Origin: RGIG529 sp050950425
Lineage (GTDB): Bacteria; Bacillota; Clostridia; Oscillospirales; Oscillospiraceae
NCBI GenBank assembly: GCA_050950425.1
Contig: JBMNHO010000002.1
Span: forward strand, 1,550,001 to 1,614,000
DNA length: 64,000 nucleotides
Reading direction: 5' to 3'
A model generated the notes under the pieces. It was not told the DNA's origin. It ran no database searches and saw nothing but the letters and a program-made list of their open reading frames with translations. Position numbers and translations under genes: made by a program. The first letter of the stretch is position 1. Each line of letters starts with the position of its first letter. This document shows positions 26,260 to 34,446 of this stretch, one piece after another.

Positions 26260-26269
26260 ATGGATCGAA

Positions 26270-26974
26270 TTATTCAAATCGGCTGGAAGGCGTTTTTTTG
26301 GTTGTCATGGGGAAAACAGACAGCTGGCTGTCGCCGGAGCACATCGCAAGGAACACTTCCTGCGGGGAAGAATAGCCCTGGCGCTTTAGTTCTTTGGTGA
26401 GCCAAGTGACGTTTTGCCCTGCGCGTTTTAAGTTTTCCGTGAGAATATGCCCGTCCAAAAGGACGGTTGTGGCGGGCGGTTCCGGCGGCGGGGTTAGGTT
26501 GAAATCGCTGGGTGTGGCCGGTCGCTGGCCTGAAGTGGGCAGGATGCTGACAGAGCCGTTGCGTTCCAAAAGGGCGGTTTGGATTTGGCTGAGATCAAAA
26601 TAGCCGCTAACCCTGCAAAACATCAAAAATTCACTGAGGTCCAAATGAGCCTTTTTGAAGTTGTCCCGATAAATCAACCCGTTTTCCATCAGGACGATGG
26701 GCTTTCCGTTGATTATATTTCTCAGTTTGAGAGATTTGCTTGTGACAAAGGAGATCAGAAAGGCCGAAAGGCCATATATAATCATGGCGACCAGAGGCTG
26801 GATGGGAGACTCCAGCTCCGTTGCCAGTTCCGCCGCGATGGAGCCGATGGTGATTCCGTTGATATAATCAAAAATACTCATCTGTGAAATCTGCTTGTCT
26901 CCCATCAATTTGGCCAGCAGAAAAAGAACAACAATGGATAAAAGAGAAGTGAGCGCCACATAGAGCGGTTCCAT
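26270..26974 (-). CDS. DUF421 membrane protein (YetF-like)
   Basis: 234 residues. Three N-terminal hydrophobic segments (about 5-85) are followed by the soluble DUF421 domain (GKPIVLMENGLIYRDNFKKAHLDLSEFL). A Pro-rich stretch and a TWLTKELKRQGYSSPQEVFLA block follow, as in YetF/YrbG-type proteins. The function of the family is not firmly known; some members are linked to the spore membrane or envelope. The start has AAAGGAGGTAG upstream. Confidence 0.85.
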   Translation of the reverse strand: MEPLYVALTSLLSIVVLFLLAKLMGDKQISQMSIFDYINGITIGSIAAELATELESPIQPLVAMIIYGLSAFLISFVTSKSLKLRNIINGKPIVLMENGLIYRDNFKKAHLDLSEFLMFCRVSGYFDLSQIQTALLERNGSVSILPTSGQRPATPSDFNLTPPPEPPATTVLLDGHILTENLKRAGQNVTWLTKELKRQGYSSPQEVFLAMCSGDSQLSVFPMTTKKTPSSRFE

Positions 26975-27151
26975 AGCGGCTACCTCCTTTGTATTTTACG
27001 CAATGATCACGTTCCATAGTATGTACCAAATGAAGGGAAATATTGATTGAAACAAACGTCCAGATGGTTTGAGACGGCTTGCATCGCCTTCCCTTTGCTG
27101 GGGCAGACGAGCGTGCGCTGTGTCCGATAAAAAACAACAGGAGGGAAACAA

Positions 27152-27502
27152 ATGACATTTGTGTGTTATCCGCGTTGCAGCACCTGCAAAAAAGCACAAA
27201 CTTTTTTGGAGGAAGCAGGGGTTTCCTTTTCAAAGCGTGACATCAAGGAAGAGAACCCCACCTATGAAGAACTGAAGCAGTGGCACGGCCGGAGCGGCCT
27301 TCCCCTCAAGCGGTTTTTCAATACCAGCGGAATGGCCTACCGGGAGTTGGGTCTGAAAGACCGCTTGCCTCACATGAGCGAGGAAGAGCAGCTGCAGCTG
27401 CTCTCTACCGATGGGATGTTGGTCAAACGGCCGATCTTTGTAACGGAAGAAGGGGTTTTGGTCGGATTCCGGCAATCGGAATGGGAAGAAAAGATAATCT
27501 AA
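27152..27502 (+). CDS. Spx/ArsC-family thioredoxin-fold protein
   Basis: 116 residues behind CAGGAGGG. YPRCSTCKKAQTFLEE gives a CxxC redox motif at residues 9-12, followed by SFSKRDIKEENPTYEEL and MLVKRPIFV. This is the arsenate-reductase-like (ArsC/Spx/YffB) fold. Spx proper has CxxC and binds RNA polymerase, while YffB-type proteins are small reductases of unclear role. The sequence does not decide between them. It is a single gene with its own terminator. Confidence 0.85.
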   Translation: MTFVCYPRCSTCKKAQTFLEEAGVSFSKRDIKEENPTYEELKQWHGRSGLPLKRFFNTSGMAYRELGLKDRLPHMSEEEQLQLLSTDGMLVKRPIFVTEEGVLVGFRQSEWEEKII

Positions 27503-27514
27503 AAATACAAAAAG

Positions 27515-27551
27515 AAAAGGACGGCACAACAACCGGTTGTGCCGTCCTTTT
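27515..27551 (+). terminator. Terminator after the Spx/ArsC-like gene
   Basis: A 16-bp perfect stem (27515-27530 with 27536-27551), with the T-rich arm continuing as TCTTTT. Confidence 0.85.
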
Positions 27552-27876
27552 CTTTTCACGGAAAAAAATCTATCGTAACATATGGTGTGATCATATCCGT
27601 TTGTCTGCAAACAAAACTTAAAATTACGATAGGTGTGAAGAAAAGAGAGGAATAATGCCGGGGATAACAATGAGGGGACCCTAAGTGGGACAATAAAGAT
27701 ATGAGGGAAGAAAATAAGGGAAAGGAGGCCCTTTAACACAAAAGATATGCCCAAGAACGATATATCCTTTGTATATATAAAGTAACATAAAAAAAGAGGA
27801 AAGAGAAGATGCAAAAACGGCATATGGCTATGCCAAAAAGGGAATGTCGCAAAAAAAGTTTGCGCTGCAAGTGAAT
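27552..27876. other. Intergenic stretch between convergent genes
   Basis: AT- and purine-rich, no convincing gene. One spaced 9-bp inverted repeat (27570-27578 CTATCGTAA with 27624-27632) brackets about 45 bp. No promoter or terminator for the LysR gene is clear here. Confidence 0.4.
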
Positions 27877-28809
27877 TTAAAGCCGAGAAACCAAATCCAC
27901 CGATTCATGCAGCTTTTGGATGAACATTTCATCAATTTGACGCATGGAGTACCCTTTTCGGCAAATCAAAATGTCCTTGTATTTGTTTTTGGCCATATTG
28001 CATTTCTTTTGCACCAAAGAAAAGCAAGAGAGGACGTCCGGCGGCATGGGAGAAACCCACATATACGTTCCCGGAATTCGATACAGCAGCTCAAATTGGC
28101 TACCCCGCTCGTAAACGGCGATTTTTCGTTTTCGTTCATGGACAGGCTCAATCAGTTTGGCGCCGGAAATAGGAAGCGTTGGGATCAAGATATCCCCGTG
28201 GATAATCTCCGTATAGGTAAACAAATCATGATAGTCGATCTCTGCCTGAGAAGCCAGAGGGTGCGCCCGGGACATAAGGGCCAAATATTCAAATTCCCAA
28301 ATCAAATCGTGTGTTAGCTTGCGCTCTTTCAACAGATTCAAATAATATTCTTCATAAATGGATTGATAGCGCACAACAGCCAAATTATTTGTGCCGTCCG
28401 CTACATTCCGGATGGCGCGCAGGGAATGGGTCTCCCGATAATTGACATTGATCTCTTTGGAGTGATCCATGGATTGAATCAATTCCGTAAACGCGTACGA
28501 TACATAGCTGGCCCGGGGAACGGAGATATCAAACGCCTGCTTGTCCGGGTCGGCAGGCTGATAAAGAGACTCCATTTCTTTGACCTGAGATAAAATATTT
28601 CGGGCATAGCTTAAAAACTCTGCTCCCTTTTTGGTAGGAATCACTCCTTTTGAGGTACGGTTAAAGATGGAGATTCCAAGAGAAGATTCAATTTCTCGAA
28701 TGGCTTTACTGATTTGCGGCTGCCCCATATACAAATTTTCTGCCGCCTTTGAAATAGATCCTGTTTTTTCTACTTCCACCGCGTATTTCAGATGTAACAG
28801 ATTATTCAT
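27877..28809 (-). CDS. LysR-family transcriptional regulator
   Basis: 310 residues. The N-terminal winged helix (HLKYAVEVEKTGSISKAAENLYMGQPQISKAIREIESSLGISIF...) is classical for LysR. The C-terminal 220 residues form the periplasmic-binding-like effector domain. The start has AAAGGAAG upstream. No divergent target gene is adjacent, since the next gene upstream reads in the same direction, so its regulon and effector are unknown. Confidence 0.9.
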   Translation of the reverse strand: MNNLLHLKYAVEVEKTGSISKAAENLYMGQPQISKAIREIESSLGISIFNRTSKGVIPTKKGAEFLSYARNILSQVKEMESLYQPADPDKQAFDISVPRASYVSYAFTELIQSMDHSKEINVNYRETHSLRAIRNVADGTNNLAVVRYQSIYEEYYLNLLKERKLTHDLIWEFEYLALMSRAHPLASQAEIDYHDLFTYTEIIHGDILIPTLPISGAKLIEPVHERKRKIAVYERGSQFELLYRIPGTYMWVSPMPPDVLSCFSLVQKKCNMAKNKYKDILICRKGYSMRQIDEMFIQKLHESVDLVSRL

Positions 28810-28925
28810 CTTAGCTTCCTTTCCAAGGCATTCCCCGTTTTTCTAGCTCTTCTTTTCCTCGATTGCTAGTGTACCATAGGATCAGAAATGGCACAAGGAA
28901 AATGGTTCCTCTTTTTCATAAAAAC

Positions 28926-28955
28926 AAAAAAAGCGGTTCTTTTGCCGCTTTTTTT
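28926..28955 (-). terminator. Terminator of the P-loop ATPase gene
   Basis: An 11-bp stem (28926-28936 with 28945-28955) whose arms are themselves A7/T7 runs, so it can stop transcription in both directions. Confidence 0.8.
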
Positions 28956-28973
28956 GTTACATTTTCGATGGCA

Positions 28974-30047
28974 TTATTTTTGTTTTAATTGTTCTGCCAA
29001 TTGATCTGCAGTCTGATACACCGCTTCAAAAGAAACAGCGGGGTTATATAACTTTTCCAGTTCGTCGTGAATCTGCTTGGCTTCCGCGAATGCGGCAACG
29101 GCATCTGCCGTGAGCATACGGGTCATTTTCTTGTGAAAGCGGAGCCGGGTACGGTTGCTTTTGACCCATTCCGATTCCAAGAGCTGGTCAAAACGAAGCT
29201 TGCGAATGGGTTTCCCTTCATAGGGCATGCTATCCGTGGAAGTGATAAACGCCAGGGACAGTTCGGGCACCAGCACATGTTCGATATGCTCCGGCTCCAT
29301 AGGGGCGGGGCAGGAAATCACGTCGTATCCCGCGTCCAGGGCCGTTTCCTGGAAAAAACGAAGGGATGCATGTGCCAGGCCATAGGGGTCGATGCAGGTA
29401 TAAACCCGGCTGCAGAGGGCATCTACCGTATCAAACCGGCAGACCAACCCTTGATAAGTGAGTCCGCCCAAAAGACGTTTGATCACAGCGCCCGGCGCGG
29501 CTGCGTCTGGCTTTTTTTTCAGTTCTCGGGCCGCGATGGCGCGGACGCGCTTTTTCATTCTGGAAACGGCGGATGAGGACAAAGCGGAAAGAGGGATGGG
29601 GTCGGCCATATGCTGCGCGGCGGACAGAATGCGGTAAGCCCGTTGATACTGGGCGCCGCACCGATCCGTTGCAGAACAGATCTCATGCGTCAGCGGAGAA
29701 AGGACGTCCCGGTCGTAACATGTACCAAGGTTGATGTAGGCATCCAGCACACCGGGGTATCGAGGTTCGATGACATGGGGTGCCGTGCCGTCTGCAATGG
29801 CGGTGTGCAGACGAGGGAAAATGACGGCGTCCAGCGAATCGGGGTCACCAGAGCAATGTATGTATTCCGTTGGTTCGTCAAGCGCGTTGGCCACATGCCG
29901 CATGAAAGAAGATTTGCCGCAGCCGGGGCCCCCTTTTAAAATGATGAGTCTGCGTTCGAAATCTTTTGTCATGAGTTGGTCATAGATGGAATAAAATCCA
30001 TTGGGTGTGTTTGCGCCAAGGAAAAAATGCGCCGAGGCAGGTTTCAT
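28974..30047 (-). CDS. P-loop ATPase of the PRK06851 type
   Basis: 357 residues. Walker A ILKGGPGCGKSSFM lies near residue 38, and a second nucleotide-binding-like region (GLVCRFDTVDALCSRVYTCIDP...) lies in the C-terminal half. The opening AHFFLGANTPNGFYSIYDQL is characteristic of a conserved Firmicutes ATPase family of unknown function. The start has TGGAGG upstream. It has its own terminator, and the promoter is not obvious. The region upstream is gene-free for about 1.5 kb. Confidence 0.75.
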   Translation of the reverse strand: MKPASAHFFLGANTPNGFYSIYDQLMTKDFERRLIILKGGPGCGKSSFMRHVANALDEPTEYIHCSGDPDSLDAVIFPRLHTAIADGTAPHVIEPRYPGVLDAYINLGTCYDRDVLSPLTHEICSATDRCGAQYQRAYRILSAAQHMADPIPLSALSSSAVSRMKKRVRAIAARELKKKPDAAAPGAVIKRLLGGLTYQGLVCRFDTVDALCSRVYTCIDPYGLAHASLRFFQETALDAGYDVISCPAPMEPEHIEHVLVPELSLAFITSTDSMPYEGKPIRKLRFDQLLESEWVKSNRTRLRFHKKMTRMLTADAVAAFAEAKQIHDELEKLYNPAVSFEAVYQTADQLAEQLKQK

Positions 30048-30360
30048 ATCGTTTCCTCCATATCTATCATCGGGGATGAAAATCGTGTTGTTTGACCGGA
30101 TACGATTTGGAACGGCTCCAGCCGGAAGCGGAATGATTTTGTTTCTGCCATAGTGTATGCAAAATGGAAGAGGATGGTCAAAAAAACGTGTGACTTACAG
30201 AAAAAGGAGAAGGAAGGCGCTTCCAAAAGAAAGCTGTTTCCCGGTTTAAACAAAAAAGAAAAGGAGCGCTGTTTATGCAAACTGTGGGAAAAAGGAGGCG
30301 AAACAGAACATAAGTATAGAAAAAGTTTGTATTTTTGGACATAAATTGACATTTGTCTAA
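30048..30360. other. Gene-free stretch upstream of the P-loop ATPase gene
   Basis: Purine-rich, with no convincing ORF or RNA. It should contain the ATPase promoter on the minus strand, but no strong -35/-10 pair is seen. It adjoins the promoter of the long non-coding region. Confidence 0.4.
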
Positions 30361-30388
30361 TTACAAATGAAATAGAATACTGTATAAT
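30361..30388 (+). promoter_or_regulatory. Promoter of the long non-coding/aquaporin transcript
   Basis: -35 TTACAA (30361-30366), a 16-bp spacer and consensus -10 TATAAT (30383-30388). It lies about 1.15 kb upstream of the aquaporin start. Confidence 0.6.
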
Positions 30389-30394
30389 GACAGG

Positions 30395-31540
30395 GACAGT
30401 TGACCATGCGGCATGGCTCAACCGAGAATAGAAGAAAAAACGCAGACGAACGGTAAAGAGAAAAAATGGCGTTGGAGATTTAGCGAAACATTACTGGTCT
30501 GAGAAGCGGTTTTTCAATGGAGAGGGGGGAATTTGCGGCGTAACACAGCGGTTTCTTTTTCCAGTGGAACAGGAAAGCGCTGTGGAAAGATCTGGCCCGT
30601 GTGAACGAAGGAAGATGCGAAGAAGGTGTATGGAGAGGGTGTCTTTTCTGATCAGCCAAATAGGAGCAGGGAAGCATGCTCGAATGTACAACTGCTTGGC
30701 GCATGGTTCGATGAAATGACGCTTCGTTTACCGCCCAAATCACACGGCAATGCAGAAGACCTTCACGAACAACTCTCTGAGGGCCAACGACACAGAGGTT
30801 TGCAGGGAGGAAATTGGGTTTGTAGTTGCCGCCTGTTTTTCCAGCGCAAGATCGTTGCTTCATACATAAGTATTGTAAAACGGGGGAATACGAACCGCCA
30901 GTGATCATTGGCACGGTATGAAAACATGGTGCAAAACCTGTGTGTCCAATCACTCCAACGCCCTTGACGTTCTGCTTTTGGATTGTGAGGGAAGAAAATC
31001 CAACCTTTTGCTTTTCAAAGGACTTTGAAGATTTGGCGGCTGGCTTCATATGAAGCGTGCCGCCAAGGCAAAAAGCAGGACAATTCTCACCTCCGTAGGA
31101 CGAAAGCAAAGTGAATTGCGATGTGTTGTAATGTATTTCTGCAAAGCAATTGAACTGCGTCAGAGAAAGTCCATCTTTGCCGCTGGTGCCGCGCAACGCG
31201 GAACTGGGGTGGATCTCTCATCCGTATTTCTGTTTCAAACGCTTGTGAACGCGCGCCCGTCGAGGTAGTGTTCTAAAGAAACGTTTTGCCCCGGGCCTGA
31301 GTAAAGGGGACTTTTTGGAACGGAAATACTCAAAAGTCGGCGGAAAACGATGGTTAAGTTCTTTCCACGGCCATTCTTTGAAAGGACAAAGAACGGCTCT
31401 GTTGTGTGCGGCACCAAAGCTGTGTCTGTACGCGGGCGGAAACAATGAAAGAACTGTTGCCGATTGTGCGTAACCTGTGAACATTGTGCTTCCGATCGGC
31501 TGGGTGGCCGAAATAATTTAGAAAGTTGAGGTGCTTCACC
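30395..31540 (+). ncRNA. Candidate large structured non-coding RNA / very long leader before the aquaporin gene
   Basis: About 1.15 kb without a credible gene between a promoter and the aquaporin start. Many short inverted repeats occur in order. CACAGCG/CGCTGTG is at 30544-30550 and 30578-30584. GTGAG/CTCAC (30985-30989, 31086-31090) encloses TGCTTTT/AAAAGCA (31009-31015, 31071-31077). That stem encloses TTCAAAG/CTTTGAA (31014-31020, 31023-31029) and TTGGCGGC/GCCGCCAA (31033-31040, 31059-31066). AGAGA-TCCATC/GGTGGA-TCTCT is at 31162-31175 and 31208-31218. GACTTTT/AAAAGTC is at 31309-31315 and 31332-31338. Two alternative partners, 31358-31364 and 31374-31380, compete for 31387-31394. I could not match it to a known large RNA class. 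Confidence 0.45.
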
Positions 31541-32254
31541 GTGATTAGCAACGTATATCTCGCAGAATTTTTGGGTGCGGCTTTTTTAGTATTCCTGGGC
31601 GACGGCGTTGTTGCGAACACCTTACTCAACAAGTCGGCTTTTAAGGGCGGAGGCCCTGTATTCATCACCATTGGCTGGGGTCTTGCACTGGCGCTTCCTG
31701 TATGTCTGTTTGCAAGTATTTCCGGCGCGCATTTGAACCCTTCTTTGAGCCTCGGCTTGGCCTTTACCGGCCAAATGGCGTGGGACGTTGCCTTGGGATA
31801 TTGCGCAGCTCAGATGCTGGGCGGTTTCGTTGGTGCCATCTTTATGTGGATCTGCTTCCTGGATCAATTTGACGGAACGGATGACCCCGGCACCATCAAG
31901 GCTTGTTTCTGCACAGCACCTGCTGTCCGCCACTATTCTGTCAACGTGATCGAAGAAGTTCTGATTACTTTCGCACTGGTATTCATCGTTCTGGGCTTTG
32001 GCCATACTGGCATGGGATATGGCGTGAACTACGTTCTGGTGTTCTTCCTGCTGACCAGTATCGGTATGTCTTTCGGCGGTATTACGGCTTACGGCCTGAA
32101 CCCGTGCAGAGACTTGTCTCCGAGAATTGCCCACGCAATCCTGCCCATTAAGGGGAAGGGCGGTTCCGACTGGGCATATTCCTGGGTACCCGTGGTTGGT
32201 TCTCTGATCGGCGCGACCTTGGGCGCTTTGGCCTACAAAGCGTTCCCCTGGTAA
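31541..32254 (+). CDS. Aquaporin / glycerol-facilitator family channel with NPS and NPC boxes
   Basis: 237 residues from a GTG start with GAGGTG 7 nt upstream. Six hydrophobic segments and the two half-helix loops of the MIP family are visible. The usual NPA boxes are NPS (SGAHLNPSLSLGLA, about residue 62) and NPC (GLNPCRDLSPR, about residue 192). The latter has the Asp after Arg (RD) seen in glycerol facilitators rather than water channels. It probably passes glycerol, small polyols or another neutral solute. It is preceded by a 1.15-kb non-coding transcript and followed by tandem terminators. The family is clear; the substrate is not. Confidence 0.88.
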   Translation: MISNVYLAEFLGAAFLVFLGDGVVANTLLNKSAFKGGGPVFITIGWGLALALPVCLFASISGAHLNPSLSLGLAFTGQMAWDVALGYCAAQMLGGFVGAIFMWICFLDQFDGTDDPGTIKACFCTAPAVRHYSVNVIEEVLITFALVFIVLGFGHTGMGYGVNYVLVFFLLTSIGMSFGGITAYGLNPCRDLSPRIAHAILPIKGKGGSDWAYSWVPVVGSLIGATLGALAYKAFPW

Positions 32255-32289
32255 GCTGAATCTTGATTTTAAAATGCATTTTTACGCAC

Positions 32290-32320
32290 ACAGGAGCGGA
32301 CAGTTGTCCGCTCCTGTTTT
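32290..32320 (+). terminator. Terminator after the aquaporin gene
   Basis: A 12-bp perfect stem (32290-32301 with 32306-32317), AGTT loop, T run. Confidence 0.85.
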
Positions 32321-32377
32321 GATTCTCCGCGAACGGATAGGCGGAGTTTGCATCGCGGCAGCATGATTGTCTAGCAC

Positions 32378-32423
32378 AAAAGAGCCGTGAAGGCCAGAAA
32401 TTCTGGCCTTCACGGCTCTTTTT
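32378..32423 (+). terminator. Second, strong terminator hairpin downstream of the aquaporin gene
   Basis: A 22-bp perfect inverted repeat (32378-32399 with 32401-32422) with A4/T5 flanks, able to stop transcription in either direction. It lies only 58 bp after the first terminator. Confidence 0.85.
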
Positions 32424-32736
32424 GCGAATGGAGCGGGGGGGAGGAAGCGAGGGAGATCTGGTTGTAACATTCTATATCGTGCCCTCATAAAGTAGTCATG
32501 GGAAAGAGGAGCCAAAAGCCCGAACGACTGCCGGAACGGCTGGTTTATTTTTTGCATTATCCGGCGGATTGACCTCCGAGGAAGCGAAAGTCCCCGACCG
32601 GATGGACAAATTGACAGCGCTCCCGTGCAGAGACTGTATTTGCTCCCGGCGGGTGTTGCTTTGCGCTTCTGCCTGCCAAACTTATGTGGACCAGCCGGAG
32701 GGAACATACCACGCAACATAGGACAGGAGGCATTTC
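32424..32736 (+). other. Intergenic stretch and putative promoter of the metal ABC operon
   Basis: No gene seen. The best promoter candidate is TTGACA (32611-32616), an 18-bp spacer and TGTATT (32635-32640). The sequence downstream of it is GC-rich and could fold, but no known metal riboswitch signature or clear MntR/Fur box was recognised. Confidence 0.4.
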
Positions 32737-33678
32737 ATGAATCGTAGGCTGAACGGATTTCTTGGCTTGATTTTGAGCGTATTCGTCTTGCTCGCGGGCT
32801 GTTCGCACCCCGGGGGAAAGACAGACGATGTGAAAAAGGATGCATTGCATGTCGTTGCCACCACTACAATGCTGGCTGATTTAGCAAAGGAAATCGGCGG
32901 CGGGCGGGTTGCGGTCAACGGCTTGATGGGTCCGGGCATTGACCCCCATCTATACCAGGCCAGCGCGGGGGACGTTTCCCTGATGCAGAAGGCAGACGTT
33001 GTGGTTTACAACGGGCTGCACCTGGAAGGGAAAATGGGAGAAATATTTGAAAATCTGTCCCGGCAGGGGTCGGTGGCGATTTGCATAGAAGACGGGCAGG
33101 ATCCCTCGAAACTTCTGGCCTGGGAGAGCGATAGCGCCTTCTGTGATCCCCATATTTGGTTCGATGTTTCCCTGTGGAAAGCGGCGGCACAAACCGTTGC
33201 CAAGGGGCTGTCCCAGGCGGATCCTCAAGGGAAAGAGACGTATGAAGCCAATTTAGCTGTCTATCTGAACGAATTGGATGAAGCGGATACATACATTCGA
33301 AGCCGCGCGGCGGAGCTTTCCGCAAAACAGCGGGTATTGATCACGGCCCACGACGCGTTTCAATACTTTGGAAAAGCCTATGGTTTTGAGGTGCGGGGTC
33401 TGCAGGGGATCAGTACCGACGCGGAGGCAGGCACGGCCGATGTCAGCGCTTTGGCCGATTTCATCGTGGCACGGCAGGTAAAAGCCGTTTTTGTGGAATC
33501 TTCAGTGCCCCCAAAAACCATAGAGGCCCTTCAGGCGGCGGTAAAAGCAAAAGGCTTTGAGGTTGCCATCGGGGGAGAGCTGTATTCCGACTCTTTGGGT
33601 GACGCCCAGTCGGGAGCGGACACCTATATTTTGACCGTGAAGGCCAATATTGACACCATTGTGGATGCGTTAAAGTGA
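32737..33678 (+). CDS. Metal (Mn/Zn) ABC transporter substrate-binding lipoprotein
   Basis: 313 residues of the cluster-9 (TroA/ZnuA/MntC) family. The lipobox VLLAGCSH sits near residue 21. Metal ligands are expected in DPHLYQ (His), DPHIWFD (His), VFVESSVP (Glu) and the Asp of YSDSLG. The ISTDAEAGTADV block and the absence of a His-rich loop look more like Mn-type than Zn-type binding proteins. It starts behind ACAGGAGG. First of four genes; the others encode ATPase and two permeases. Confidence 0.9.
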   Translation: MNRRLNGFLGLILSVFVLLAGCSHPGGKTDDVKKDALHVVATTTMLADLAKEIGGGRVAVNGLMGPGIDPHLYQASAGDVSLMQKADVVVYNGLHLEGKMGEIFENLSRQGSVAICIEDGQDPSKLLAWESDSAFCDPHIWFDVSLWKAAAQTVAKGLSQADPQGKETYEANLAVYLNELDEADTYIRSRAAELSAKQRVLITAHDAFQYFGKAYGFEVRGLQGISTDAEAGTADVSALADFIVARQVKAVFVESSVPPKTIEALQAAVKAKGFEVAIGGELYSDSLGDAQSGADTYILTVKANIDTIVDALK

Positions 33679-33692
33679 CGGGAGGAAGGGAA

Positions 33693-34445
33693 ATGAAACA
33701 TAGAGGGATCTATGCGGTGGAGGTGGAGGACCTCACCGTTGCGTATGATGCCAAGCCCGTTCTTTGGGATATTGATTTGAAAATACCAAAGGGTCAGCTA
33801 ATGGCGGTGGTGGGGCCCAACGGAGCGGGAAAAACCACGCTGATCAAAGCCATGCTGGGGCTTTTAAAGCCCGTGACAGGCGCCGTTCGTTTTCTGGACG
33901 GCAGCGGAGATCTCCGCGGGCTAAAACATCGCATTGGCTACGTGCCCCAGAGCGGCAGCGTGGATTGGGATTTTCCTGCCACGGTGCAGGATGTGGTTCT
34001 CATGGGCTGCTATGGCAAGCTCGGCTGGATACGCCGCCCGGGCAAGGCAGATGCGGAGCTGGCCAAGCAAACCCTTCAGAAAGTCGGCATGCAGGCGTAT
34101 GCCTCCAGGCAGATCAGCCAGCTTTCCGGCGGACAGCAGCAGCGGGTGTTCCTGGCTCGGGCGCTGGCCCAGGAGGCGGAGGTCTATTTCATGGATGAAC
34201 CGTTTAAGGGCGTGGATACCCAGACAGAGAGGGCCATTGTCGCGCTGCTCAAAGATTTGAAGAAGCAAGGGAAAACCGTGGTGGTGGTTCACCATGACCT
34301 GCAAACGGTACCGGACTATTTTGACTGGGTGACGCTGATCAATCTGCGTGTAGTGGCAAGCGGGCCTGTGGAGGATGTGTTCCACGAGGAAAATCTAAAA
34401 AAAACGTATCACAGCTCCAGCGCCCTTTTAAGGAGCGTGGTATGA
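33693..34445 (+). CDS. Metal ABC transporter ATP-binding protein
   Basis: 250 residues from ATG 33693 (GGGAGGAAGG upstream). The frame extends to a GTG overlapping the previous stop, but the SD favours this ATG. Walker A GPNGAGKTT, signature QLSGGQQQR, Walker B VYFMDEPFKGVD and switch VVHHDLQTV are intact. The FPATVQDVVLMGCYGKLGW region is typical of Mn/Zn-type ATPases (MntB/ZnuC/TroB). It energises the two downstream permeases. Confidence 0.92.
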   Translation: MKHRGIYAVEVEDLTVAYDAKPVLWDIDLKIPKGQLMAVVGPNGAGKTTLIKAMLGLLKPVTGAVRFLDGSGDLRGLKHRIGYVPQSGSVDWDFPATVQDVVLMGCYGKLGWIRRPGKADAELAKQTLQKVGMQAYASRQISQLSGGQQQRVFLARALAQEAEVYFMDEPFKGVDTQTERAIVALLKDLKKQGKTVVVVHHDLQTVPDYFDWVTLINLRVVASGPVEDVFHEENLKKTYHSSSALLRSVV

Positions 34446-34446
34446 T

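Noticed and set aside
30480..31196. A 238-codon open frame on the minus strand inside the gene-free region
   Set aside because: No Shine-Dalgarno at its start, a strange Cys/His/Ser-rich composition, no recognisable domain, and it overlaps the paired segments of the putative structured RNA.
31159..31220. GAGAAAGTCC resembling the start of RNase P RNA
   Set aside because: Only a short match to the GAGGAAAGTCC element; the rest of the RNase P core (such as the ACAGAA and pseudoknot regions) is not found nearby.
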